Assembly (NCBI RefSeq): GCF_007859935.1
Contig: NZ_SJPO01000006.1
Location: forward strand, 310,001-374,000
Direction: 5' to 3'
Source: Posidoniimonas polymericola
GTDB taxonomy: Bacteria; Planctomycetota; Planctomycetia; Pirellulales; Lacipirellulaceae
Length of the DNA: 64,000 bases
Under the pieces are notes generated by a model. That model worked only from the letters and a program-made list of their open reading frames with translations, was not told where the DNA came from and made no database searches. Shown piece after piece: positions 1 to 8,181 of this stretch. Numbering within the stretch: the first letter of the stretch is position 1; each line of letters opens with the position of its first letter. The position numbers and the translations under genes are program-made.

Positions 1-1030
1 CCGTCTCGCCGGTATCGGATTGCGACTCAACCCGGTAGAAGTACTGGGTTTCAGGGTCCAGGCCGGAGAGCGTGACTTCTTGGATCTCGTTCAGGTTGTC
101 GCTGCTCTCGCTCAGCTCGCAGTCCGCGGTCGGGCCGTAGTGGACTACCGTCGTGCCGGGCGTGGTGGTCTGGCACATGACGGTCATCTCGTGCTTTGTG
201 CCGTACTGCAGGTAGGGCCGCACGAGGAAATTGAACGCGTCGGCCCGGCCGGGCGGACGCGTCCGTTCGGGGCGGAGGGCAACCAGGTTCTTGCGATGGG
301 AAAACTCGTGCTCGACCCAGGCGCCGGTGGCGGCCGAGTCGTAGACCGCAACCTCGCGTACAGAGCCTGCGTGCGGGTAGTTCTCGTTGTCGTCGCGGTA
401 GCCGCCGATCGTGACTGCCGCGTGCTCGGGATAGAGGATGTCACCCGACTGTGCGTCCGATGAGCCGTCGAGCTCGCCGTTGACGTACAGCTCCATGGTC
501 TCGCCGTCGTACACCGCCACGACGTGCGCCCAGCGGCCGCGCTCATGCCTCGCCGAGCCGCGTAGGTAGGTCATCTGACCGTCGCCGTCGTCGGCCCCGT
601 CGGTGGCCAGGGCGAAATAGAAGTGCTCGCGGTCGTAACCCAACAGCCAGCCAGTCTCTGCCCCGCCGTTGTCCTGGAGCACGCCGAACAGACCTCCGAA
701 CTCCTGCGGCTTTTCGATCGACACCCAGGCCGACACCGTCATCGCCCGGCTAGGCAGCTTGTCTTTTACGGCGAGCAGGTCGTCGGCGACTACGACCATC
801 GATCCGCGGCCGCTGAAGTGGAGCGACTCGCCCAGCCCGTCGGCGACAACCTCCGCGCCGCCCTCAATGCGGGCGTCGGGACCAATAACCGCCTTACAAG
901 TGCGGCCGTTGACCGCGTCGTTGTTGAACACCCAACGGGCGAGTGGGTCGGGCCCCTTGTGCGCGCTGGCTGGGAGAGCAGCGAGCGAGGCGCCGACCGC
1001 CAGAGCACAGGCGAGCGTGGTCCTAAGCAT
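1..1030 (-). CDS. Secreted LamG / purple-acid-phosphatase-like protein (3' end off window)
   Basis: Reading from an ATG at 1030 (preceded by AGAGG), the protein starts with a signal peptide (MLRTTLACALAVGASLAA, then ALPASA). It continues with a LamG/concanavalin-like jelly roll over roughly residues 30-235 (AMTVSAWVSIE, WAHVVAVYDGETMELYVNG). From about residue 265 comes a fibronectin-like domain typical of the N-terminus of purple acid phosphatases (RPYLQYGTKHEMTVMCQT ... ETQYFYRVES). The catalytic metallophosphoesterase domain would lie beyond position 1, so phosphatase activity is inferred from the N-terminal partner only. The gene starts 24 bases after the upstream phosphodiesterase gene on the same strand and is probably its operon partner. 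It is likely a periplasmic or surface phosphomonoesterase or phosphodiesterase. Confidence 0.8.
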   Translation of the reverse strand, partial: MLRTTLACALAVGASLAALPASAHKGPDPLARWVFNNDAVNGRTCKAVIGPDARIEGGAEVVADGLGESLHFSGRGSMVVVADDLLAVKDKLPSRAMTVSAWVSIEKPQEFGGLFGVLQDNGGAETGWLLGYDREHFYFALATDGADDGDGQMTYLRGSARHERGRWAHVVAVYDGETMELYVNGELDGSSDAQSGDILYPEHAAVTIGGYRDDNENYPHAGSVREVAVYDSAATGAWVEHEFSHRKNLVALRPERTRPPGRADAFNFLVRPYLQYGTKHEMTVMCQTTTPGTTVVHYGPTADCELSESSDNLNEIQEVTLSGLDPETQYFYRVESQSDTGET

Positions 1031-1054
1031 ACGAATTCCTCTTTCGTTGGCGGA

Positions 1055-2308
1055 TTAATTGTGAGGCGGCCGTTGGCTCGCCAGCAGCGACGAAACCGCA
1101 AGCGACAAGACTGCCGCGCTCGGCTCCGGCGCCATGCCGGACAGACCCCGTAGGGTCGCCTGGCCGATGGCGGGGTTTAGCTTGTTGAGCAATGCCCAGT
1201 CGGACAGGTCCGTGACGCCATCAAAGTTCAGGTCGCCTCGACGGTAGCGGCTCTCGACGCCGCCTACGCCACGCACGAGCCAGTTGTCGAGAAACGCGGT
1301 GACGTCGTCCTCCGCGGCAAGGCCTGAGCCGTCGCCCGACAGCAGGCCGTCCTGATTGACGTCGCCGGCGACTCCGTTGGGGGCAGGCACTTCCAGCCCG
1401 CGAACGGCGCCGTCGAGCCCGGCGGCAAACGGGTCGACCCCCAGATGCCAGAGCGCGGTCGCCGCAACGTCGCGGAGCGTCCCCTGCTGCAGCGAGGTCC
1501 CCGGCGCTACGCTGGGGCCGCTGGCGAAGAACGGAACCTCCCAGTTGGGCTCGCCTTGGCTGGCGTAGTGGCCGAACGCGCCCGGAGCCGCGCCGTGGTC
1601 GGCGGTGACCAGAATCAGCCAGTCCTCGGCGCCAGAGAGAACGCCGGGGCGCGCGTTGACCGCGTCAACAACGGCGCCTACCAGCGAGTCCACGCTCTCG
1701 ATGGCCAATAGGTGCTGCGGGCTCCCCCAGGAGTAGGCGTGCCCCGCGTGATCGACCTGATCGAAGTGCAGGAACAGGGCGTCCGGGTCGGTAAACCCGA
1801 GCAGGTCTGCCGCGTCGTCCGCGACGGCCTGGTCCTGTTGCTCGACCGTTCCGAGGTCGTAGCCAACCTCGATGTCTGTGTACTGATCGGGAGCGATATG
1901 GGTGTTGATCGGCGTCCAGTTGGCCAGGGAGACCGTCGTGAGCGAGCTGTCGTGCTGCTTGGCGTGCTGGAAGAAATGTGGGAATTGGTCGAAATTCTGG
2001 CCGGCGAAGCTGTTGTCGGATACACCGTGGTGCGCCGCCGATGCGCCGGTGAGGATAGTGGACCAGTTCACGCCGCTGGCGCCGTAGCCGTCCGGCGGCG
2101 ACTCTACCAAAGCGCCCTCGTTGAGGAAGTCGTATCGCGCCACGCCGGCGGCCGCCAGGGCGTCGAGGGTTGGGGTGCTCGCCTGCGTCACGTACTGGCC
2201 GCCGGCCCCGTCGATCCCGATCACCAGAACGCGGTTGCTCGCCTGCCCACGACTCTGCCAGGCAAGCACTCCCGCAACCGTCATAACAATCGTCAAATAG
2301 CGAAACAA
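1055..2308 (-). CDS. Secreted type I phosphodiesterase/nucleotide pyrophosphatase-like protein with dockerin repeats and PEP-CTERM
   Basis: This is a 417-residue alkaline-phosphatase-superfamily protein. Visible metal and catalytic motifs are GIDGAGG (Asp33), the nucleophile region NWSTILTG (Ser83/Thr84), DQVDHAGH and TADHGAAPGAFGH, which is the layout of type I phosphodiesterases and nucleotide pyrophosphatases. Two calcium-binding dockerin-like loops follow at about residues 315 (GDVNQDG) and 358 (GDLNFDGVTDLSDW). The C-terminus carries APEP at 393-396, a hydrophobic stretch and a short basic tail, so it should be an exosortase substrate. An N-terminal signal peptide is present. The gene sits between a DUF1559 gene (49-base gap) and a LamG/phosphatase gene (24-base gap) on the same strand, suggesting a small phosphoester-scavenging operon. 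The exact substrate is unknown. Confidence 0.85.
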   Translation of the reverse strand: MFRYLTIVMTVAGVLAWQSRGQASNRVLVIGIDGAGGQYVTQASTPTLDALAAAGVARYDFLNEGALVESPPDGYGASGVNWSTILTGASAAHHGVSDNSFAGQNFDQFPHFFQHAKQHDSSLTTVSLANWTPINTHIAPDQYTDIEVGYDLGTVEQQDQAVADDAADLLGFTDPDALFLHFDQVDHAGHAYSWGSPQHLLAIESVDSLVGAVVDAVNARPGVLSGAEDWLILVTADHGAAPGAFGHYASQGEPNWEVPFFASGPSVAPGTSLQQGTLRDVAATALWHLGVDPFAAGLDGAVRGLEVPAPNGVAGDVNQDGLLSGDGSGLAAEDDVTAFLDNWLVRGVGGVESRYRRGDLNFDGVTDLSDWALLNKLNPAIGQATLRGLSGMAPEPSAAVLSLAVSSLLASQRPPHN

Positions 2309-2357
2309 GAAGGCATTCTCCTCCGGCTCGCCGCCGGTGCGTGGCTAAAGCTAGTCG

Positions 2358-3491
2358 CTACCGACGGTCGGCGCCGCCGGTGCTCAGCACCTGACCGGCG
2401 CGGCTGCCAAGGTCGCTCCAGACTTCGGCCTCGATCGAGTCGTTGATCGTCTCGACGTGCCCGTCCACGAACACCATCTGCACCACGCCACCGGAATGCG
2501 AGCTGCCGAAGCTGAGCTGCAGCGCCTGGCATTCGGGCGAGGTCGCCGTGCGACAGAGCCGTTGGTTCTCCGCCGGTTCGCTCAGCAGGTTAATGCCGAC
2601 GCCTGTCGAGCCGAGGAATTCAGACGGGTCGCTGAAGTCGTTCTCGCTGCCGCTGATGGTGGTGTCGATATCGTCGCTGCCGCCGTACCAGTGGTCCTTG
2701 CGGTCGCCTTCGCGGGCCTCTTTCTCGTGACCGAGTGTCTCGTTGGTCTCAAAGTCAGAGACCGCCTCGCCAATCATCGCGGTCTTGGACGTGCCGTCGG
2801 TTATCTTGCGGAGCGCAATCGAGCCGCTCTTGCGGTCCTGTTGGTGGTGCACTCCGACCAGCACCCCGTCGGCGCCCTTGTAAAGCGGCGGGGCGTCGGG
2901 CGAACGGCGGCCGCGTATCCAGTAGGTCGGGTACTGAGATCGGATCAGGCCGGACGCGACGCCAATGTACGAGCCGGGCACCCGCTGGTTCACTACCCAG
3001 CTTACCGCCGACAGGTCGTACATGTGTTCCGGCAGACCCATCGACGGACAACGGTAGACCGGCAGCACCGTTTCGCACAGCACGATGTTCTGGTAGGTCT
3101 TCCCCAGGTCAGCGACGTTGTCGTAGGCGCCCGGGTGAGCCCATTGATAGTTGCCGTTCTTATCCTCGCCAATTTCGAGGTACTCGAACATCGACCCCTC
3201 TTCGAGGTAGGGGAGGATGAAGGCGCTCCACGCGCTGCCTTCGCCAAGATAGGTTCCCGGCGGCAGCGTGCCGTAGGTGGTTTCGTAGTTCAGGCAGGCC
3301 AGCCCCATCTGCTTCAGGCTGTTTGAGCACTGCGACCGTCGGGCCGCCTCGCGAGCGGCCTGCACCGCCGGCAGCAGGAGCGCGATGAGCACACCGATGA
3401 TGGCGATGACCACCAGCAGTTCGACCAGGGTGAAACCGACCCGCTTAGCACGGGGGAATGCTGCCGTTTCCTTGTGGCATAAATGCTGCAT
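2358..3491 (-). CDS. DUF1559 pilin-like (prepilin-type N-terminus) protein
   Basis: The 377-residue protein has the classical planctomycete DUF1559 organisation. A type IV prepilin N-terminal methylation segment near residue 19 ([20 protein letters not shown]) is followed by LLPAVQAAREAARRSQC and the DUF1559 core (LKQMGLACLNYETTYGTLPPG, ITDGTSKTAMIGE), and near the C-terminus comes the H-x9-DG type segment (VVQMVFVDGHVETIND). I chose the ATG at 3491 because a GGAG lies 8 bases upstream; a longer in-frame reading upstream shows no family similarity. It probably encodes a pseudopilin-like envelope protein; no member's precise role is established. It is the first gene of the probable operon running to position 1. 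Confidence 0.92.
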   Translation of the reverse strand: MQHLCHKETAAFPRAKRVGFTLVELLVVIAIIGVLIALLLPAVQAAREAARRSQCSNSLKQMGLACLNYETTYGTLPPGTYLGEGSAWSAFILPYLEEGSMFEYLEIGEDKNGNYQWAHPGAYDNVADLGKTYQNIVLCETVLPVYRCPSMGLPEHMYDLSAVSWVVNQRVPGSYIGVASGLIRSQYPTYWIRGRRSPDAPPLYKGADGVLVGVHHQQDRKSGSIALRKITDGTSKTAMIGEAVSDFETNETLGHEKEAREGDRKDHWYGGSDDIDTTISGSENDFSDPSEFLGSTGVGINLLSEPAENQRLCRTATSPECQALQLSFGSSHSGGVVQMVFVDGHVETINDSIEAEVWSDLGSRAGQVLSTGGADRR

Positions 3492-3542
3492 TGGGTTTGC
3501 TCCGTTGATTGCAGCGCCCGCTCTGGGCAGAGATGGGTGAGG

Positions 3543-3572
3543 ACGCCCCCCCGGGTGAGGCCGGGGGGCGTT
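3543..3572 (-). terminator. GC-rich hairpin downstream of the triple PEP-CTERM gene
   Basis: A C-run and a G-run (CGCCCCCCCGG and CCGGGGGGCG) form a long inverted repeat with a six-base loop about 40 bases after the stop at 3613. No clear T-tract follows on the minus strand, so termination is only plausible. It also lies upstream of the next minus-strand gene and separates the two transcription units. Confidence 0.45.
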
Positions 3573-3612
3573 CCGTGGCATTTTCAGGCGTTCGCGCCGG
3601 GGGCGTGAGCAC

Positions 3613-6600
3613 TCACTGCGCATCCTTCTTGATCCGACCGCGGCAGCGAGATCCGCAGCAGCCCGCAATCGCTAGCACCAGCAAGCTGGAGTTCGGCTCC
3701 GGCACGGCGCCGGTGATCAGGCGCATCGCCGCCACGCCGGCCGCCGGGTTCGCGTTGTTCAGAACCGCCCAGTCGTTAAGGTCCACCAGGCCGTCGTAGT
3801 TGAAGTCGCCGAGGGCGCGTGTCTCGAGGTCGCCGATGCGGCGGCTGGTGACGAAACCGTCGAACGGGTCGACCGAGGAGATCGTTTTCTCCGCGAGCCA
3901 GTTGCTGGCAAACAGGTTCGCGTCGGCCAGCGTTACCAGGTTGTCGCCATTGAGATCGCCGTCGACCGCCGGGGCGAACGCCTGGGCGTACTGGTTGTCG
4001 CGGGGCAAGTACCACTCGCCCCAGTCGTTCAGCACGTTGTCGCCGCCGCCCCCGATGTTGTCGTTGTCGTTCAGTCCCATGACGAACATCTCGAGGTCGT
4101 CGACGACGCCGTGGTAGTAGCGGTCGTCGTCCGGGGTGCTGCTGTTGAGGTTCCGGTCGAGGCTGTCGGCGTCGGTGCGGGCGCCGATGTAGAGCGGGCT
4201 CTGGTCGACCGCGGCGATGTTGGTGAAGTTGTCGCCCTCGCCGATGTTGACCACCGTCTCGATAGCGTAGGCGCCAAAACCGACCGCCTCGGCGACGCCG
4301 TTGACATAGAGGATCGAGCCGTTGCCGGGCCCGCGGGGGCGGACAACCGCGAGGTGGTACCACTGGTTGTCTACGGGCGAGATATCGGTCTCGTAGTCGG
4401 CTGGCGTGATCATCGGCTCGCCGGTAATCAGCTCGTCGTCTTCGGTCCCCTCGACGCCGTCCAGCCCCGGATCAATCGTGATCTCGATGTCGAACTCGCT
4501 CGCGTACCGCATCGCGAACTTTCCGTCGGAGTTGATCAGCACGCCGTGCTGCTGCGTGTCCATCACGATGTGCTGCTCGCCCGCCGCAACATCCGTCGGC
4601 TTGGTCCACAGCTGGAAGCCGCGGTCGCTGACTCGGAAGTAGTTCAGCGTGCCGGGGCCGTACTCCAAGCTGGTGAGAGTCGCCACCGAGGACGGCGACT
4701 GCTCGGGATTATTCAGCGCTTCGCTGAAGCCGGTGCGGAGGTACTGTCGCTCGAAGGTCTGCTGGTTCAGGGCGATGCCGATCCCGCCCTGGCCATCCGG
4801 CCGGTCGGTCGTGTCGACGTACTTCGGGTAGAAATTGAAGCGGCCCTTGGCGACGAGGTCGATCAGCTGGTTCGCGCCCGTCTGACCCGCGTTGTCGTAG
4901 GTTACCACGTTGCCGTTCGAGTCTGTGTTGCTCATCACCTGGCCGACGGTTGCCCCCGGGTCGACGTCGCCGAAGCCGTAGTCGCGGTCAACAAACGGGG
5001 CGGGCCCGTCGGCCTGGGCGAACGCGTGGTCGGCGCCGCCTCCTACCGCGGCCGCCACTAGCACAACCACGGCGATCGAGGGTCGTCGCCGGACCGCCAG
5101 CGCGAGCACGCCGAGCAGTCCCAGCACGGCCGCCGCTGGCTCGGGAGCCTGACCCGCCGATGCCGCCGACGAGACAGTCGCGCCGTAGTTGGCCTTCCAG
5201 AGGGCGTAGTCGGCGTTGTCGACAACGCCGGCGCTACCGCCGGCCTCGTTGCCGTTGCCCGCTAGGTCGTTGGCGGTGCCTACACTAGCCCGCCAGACGG
5301 TGTAGTCCGCGGCGTCGACGACGCCATTGCCGTTGAAGTCACCCGGCAGCGCCACCGAGAAGTAACTCACCACAACCGGGGAGAACGCCACGTCCGAGGA
5401 CTGGTCAAGCACCTGGCCGAACTGGTCCTCCTGGATGAACGCGTAGGTCAGCAGCAGGTCCTCAATGCCGCCTGGGGTAGCGAACAGGCGACCAATTTCT
5501 AGGGACTCGCCCGGCGCGATCGTCGTTTGGCCGTCGAAGAAGGCCTCGAAGACAATGCCCCCGTTGGCGACGACCGTCTCCCAGGCCTCGCCGGCGCCCG
5601 GGCCCGACTGGTCGACGCCGCGGGCGTCGAGGTTTGTGGAAGCCCACTCGGTCGGGCTGAGGTCGCCGCTCTCACTGCTGACCGAGTAGCCGGTCAGCAC
5701 CACGGGCTCGTCGCTGACGGAAACCAGCGTCGCCATGCCGGTCGTGGTGTTGACCTGCAATTCAAGCGTCGCGGGGGGGGGCGGCGGGATAAAGCGGGTG
5801 ATGGTTTCGACGTGCCGCTCACGGAACGGGGTGACCGGCGGGTTGTAGTTGTCGGTATTGATCACCCATCCCGCAGGGCCGTCCTGCGAGTAGACCGGTC
5901 CCTCGGCGGGCGGGTTGTTCTCGTCGATTGGGTCGCCGAGAACAACGCTCTCGAAATCCTCCGTGAAGAGCGATCCGGTGTTGCCGCTCACGCTGATGTT
6001 GTCGATCGCCCACCACCAGTCATTGGTGGCGTTGAACATGTTGAAGCCGAGCTGCATCGTGGAAGCGCCACCGGAGTCCGGGAGGGTGATGGTGACCATC
6101 TCGTTGGGGGCGTCGTCCTTGAAGTTCGCGCTGAGCGGGTCGGAGCTCCACTGGAAGACTTCGGTCGCAACGCCGTCGTAGAAGACGTCCAGGCTCGCGC
6201 CCTGCGTGTCCTCGTCCCGCCAGCTAGACGCAAACGAGAGGGTCAGCGAGTTCGCGCCGACCCCGCTGATATTGATCGCCGGGCTGCGTAGCTGGGTGTT
6301 CAGGGTCGTGGCGCCACCGGGGCCGCCGATGTCGTCCCACTCGTCCGGGTCGGCGATCGCCACAACGCCCGAGCCGAGGGTGAACTGCGAACGCTGCTGG
6401 TCGCCGGCGACGTCGGACCACCATTCGCGGTCGGCAAACGCCCACTCCTCCCACTCCGTCACGCCGACGCCGTCGCTGAGCCTTTGGGCCTGGGCCTGTT
6501 GGGCGGGCACGGCGAGCAAGATCAACGCCAGTGCGGCGATCAAACCGGGAGCGACCCGCGGCTTCCGCCGCAGCAGCAGACCGACGCCCGCGACCGCGAG

Positions 6601-8025
6601 GACCGCGGCGGTGGCCGGCTCGGGCACGGCGGCGGAACTCAGCATGGCCGAGAAGGCGCCGGCTCCGACAGCGGCGTCAAACGCCCTGCGGAAGGTGGCG
6701 AAGTCGGCGGCGTTGAGACGGCCGTCGTCGTTGAGGTCGCCCTTCAGGTAGGCCTGGGCGGTCGGGAGGTCAGAGAGGTTGGCGGTGTCGGTGATCGCGA
6801 TGAACTCCGACCAGTCGCCAATATCGACCGCGCCGTCAAAGTTGAGATCCAGGAATTCGAACGACGCCCCACCGTTGCCGACAAACTCGACGACGCCTTC
6901 GATCTGATCGTCGCTCCCGTCTATCAGGTAGTGGAACGCGACATCGCCGCTTTCCTCGAAGTACCGCAGCCAGACGTCCGATCCGAAATCGATCGTCTCT
7001 CCGGCGGCGAGCGTGGCGGCGCTGAGGTGGACTTCCGAGAGGTCGTTGATCTGTCCACCCACCTGGGTTGCTTGGACCCAGCTGGAGTCGGTGGCGGAGA
7101 GGAAGCTAGCCGCTCCTTCGTCGAAGGCCCCTTCCTCCGAGGTGATTGAGTACCCCCGCAGTTGAACCGCCGCGCCGGTGTTGTTGGTGATGGTCACTTC
7201 GCCGGTGTCGCGGTCGAGCACCGCGCGGAGGACGCCATCTGCCCCGGTGGCGTCCCCGGTGTAGGCCCGCACGTTGTCGACCGCCCACCACCAGTCATTA
7301 TTACCCTGCAGACGGAACTCGAACTGCACGTTGCTCGCCCCGGCGGGGATCGAATGGAGTGTGTAGGTCAGGCTCTCGTCGAAGGCCTCGTTCTTGAAGT
7401 TCGGATCGGCCACATCCGAGGTCCAGGTGTCAAGCACCTCGACCGCGCCGTTGTTGTAGCGGGCGGTGACGGTGGCGGTCTGCTGGTCCTCGTCGAACCA
7501 TGAGGAGCTGAACGCCAGCCGCACGGGCTCGGTGACGCCGCTAATCGAGACCGTCGGGGTGATCAAGGTCGAGTCAAAAACCCCGTCCAACGGGTCCAAG
7601 TCGCTTTCGCTACTGCCGCTGGGATTGCCAAAGTCGTCCCACTCGTCGGGGTCGGCGACCGCGATGGTGCCCACGCCGCTGACGAAGTTTGAGCGACCCT
7701 GATCGCCGGCGGTCTCGATCCACCATTGCTTGTCGACGAACCGCCAGCCCTCGAATTCGAGGACGCCGCTCTCGGTGTTCCCGACGGAGGTCGTCAGGTT
7801 TAGTTCGGTCCAGCCGGTCGGCCCGTTCGCGCCTACCTGCTGCCAGGCCTCGCGGCTGCGGAGCTCCGACTCGAAGGTCACGGTCGGCTGAAGGGTCACG
7901 CCCTCGAAGTCCTCGTACAGGAGGTCGACCGCTGGCGCGTAGCCGCAGGCAGAGAAAGTGACCGCCAAGGAGGCCGCCCGTACAGATCGAGCGAGCCGTC
8001 GCAACAAGATGGACGTGTGGTTCAT
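3613..8025 (-). CDS. 1470-residue surface protein with three PEP-CTERM signals in tandem (polyprotein-like)
   Basis: The start is taken at the ATG at 8025, which opens a signal peptide (LLRRLARSVRAASLAVTFSA). Unit 1 (about 1-490): a WWWAVDN-type jelly-roll module (36-256), a lamin-tail-like beta domain, dockerin repeats (LNFDGAVDIGDW, GDLNDDGRLNAADF), VPEP at 467-470, a hydrophobic helix and RRK. Unit 2 (about 491-980): a second hydrophobic, signal-peptide-like segment ending AQAQ (493-514), an N-terminally shortened jelly-roll module, the beginning of another one (688-722), a lamin-tail-like domain, dockerin repeats (GDFNGNGVVDAADY), APEP at 960-963, a helix and RRRP. Unit 3 (about 981-1470): another signal-peptide-like segment ending AFAQ (985-1004), LamG (about 1125-1320), dockerin repeats and a terminal VPEP at 1441-1444. 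No stop codon interrupts the chain. Normal PEP-CTERM proteins have a single C-terminal signal, so this looks like three exported proteins fused end to end. Confidence 0.88.
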   Translation of the reverse strand: MNHTSILLRRLARSVRAASLAVTFSACGYAPAVDLLYEDFEGVTLQPTVTFESELRSREAWQQVGANGPTGWTELNLTTSVGNTESGVLEFEGWRFVDKQWWIETAGDQGRSNFVSGVGTIAVADPDEWDDFGNPSGSSESDLDPLDGVFDSTLITPTVSISGVTEPVRLAFSSSWFDEDQQTATVTARYNNGAVEVLDTWTSDVADPNFKNEAFDESLTYTLHSIPAGASNVQFEFRLQGNNDWWWAVDNVRAYTGDATGADGVLRAVLDRDTGEVTITNNTGAAVQLRGYSITSEEGAFDEGAASFLSATDSSWVQATQVGGQINDLSEVHLSAATLAAGETIDFGSDVWLRYFEESGDVAFHYLIDGSDDQIEGVVEFVGNGGASFEFLDLNFDGAVDIGDWSEFIAITDTANLSDLPTAQAYLKGDLNDDGRLNAADFATFRRAFDAAVGAGAFSAMLSSAAVPEPATAAVLAVAGVGLLLRRKPRVAPGLIAALALILLAVPAQQAQAQRLSDGVGVTEWEEWAFADREWWSDVAGDQQRSQFTLGSGVVAIADPDEWDDIGGPGGATTLNTQLRSPAINISGVGANSLTLSFASSWRDEDTQGASLDVFYDGVATEVFQWSSDPLSANFKDDAPNEMVTITLPDSGGASTMQLGFNMFNATNDWWWAIDNISVSGNTGSLFTEDFESVVLGDPIDENNPPAEGPVYSQDGPAGWVINTDNYNPPVTPFRERHVETITRFIPPPPPATLELQVNTTTGMATLVSVSDEPVVLTGYSVSSESGDLSPTEWASTNLDARGVDQSGPGAGEAWETVVANGGIVFEAFFDGQTTIAPGESLEIGRLFATPGGIEDLLLTYAFIQEDQFGQVLDQSSDVAFSPVVVSYFSVALPGDFNGNGVVDAADYTVWRASVGTANDLAGNGNEAGGSAGVVDNADYALWKANYGATVSSAASAGQAPEPAAAVLGLLGVLALAVRRRPSIAVVVLVAAAVGGGADHAFAQADGPAPFVDRDYGFGDVDPGATVGQVMSNTDSNGNVVTYDNAGQTGANQLIDLVAKGRFNFYPKYVDTTDRPDGQGGIGIALNQQTFERQYLRTGFSEALNNPEQSPSSVATLTSLEYGPGTLNYFRVSDRGFQLWTKPTDVAAGEQHIVMDTQQHGVLINSDGKFAMRYASEFDIEITIDPGLDGVEGTEDDELITGEPMITPADYETDISPVDNQWYHLAVVRPRGPGNGSILYVNGVAEAVGFGAYAIETVVNIGEGDNFTNIAAVDQSPLYIGARTDADSLDRNLNSSTPDDDRYYHGVVDDLEMFVMGLNDNDNIGGGGDNVLNDWGEWYLPRDNQYAQAFAPAVDGDLNGDNLVTLADANLFASNWLAEKTISSVDPFDGFVTSRRIGDLETRALGDFNYDGLVDLNDWAVLNNANPAAGVAAMRLITGAVPEPNSSLLVLAIAGCCGSRCRGRIKKDAQ

Positions 8026-8138
8026 GGTGAGAGCTTCGAAAGGACCGTGAGGTTCAAGGGCGTTATGGGGGGCGGCGTTCTTCGTGAACACGATGCCTTT
8101 GGTTGGCCTAGAGCACATGGCGGCGACACTCAGAAAGT

Positions 8139-8170
8139 CCCCGCCGCCGCGACGACGCGCGGCGGCGGGG
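8139..8170 (-). terminator. Perfect 13-bp hairpin, probable terminator
   Basis: CCCCGCCGCCGCG (8139-8151) and its exact complement (8158-8170) enclose a six-base loop 11 bases beyond the stop at 8182. On the minus strand the stem is followed by ACTTTCTG, a weak T-rich stretch. It most likely ends transcription of the 552-residue PEP-CTERM gene and separates it from the triple PEP-CTERM gene. Confidence 0.7.
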
Positions 8171-8181
8171 CAGCAATCAGG

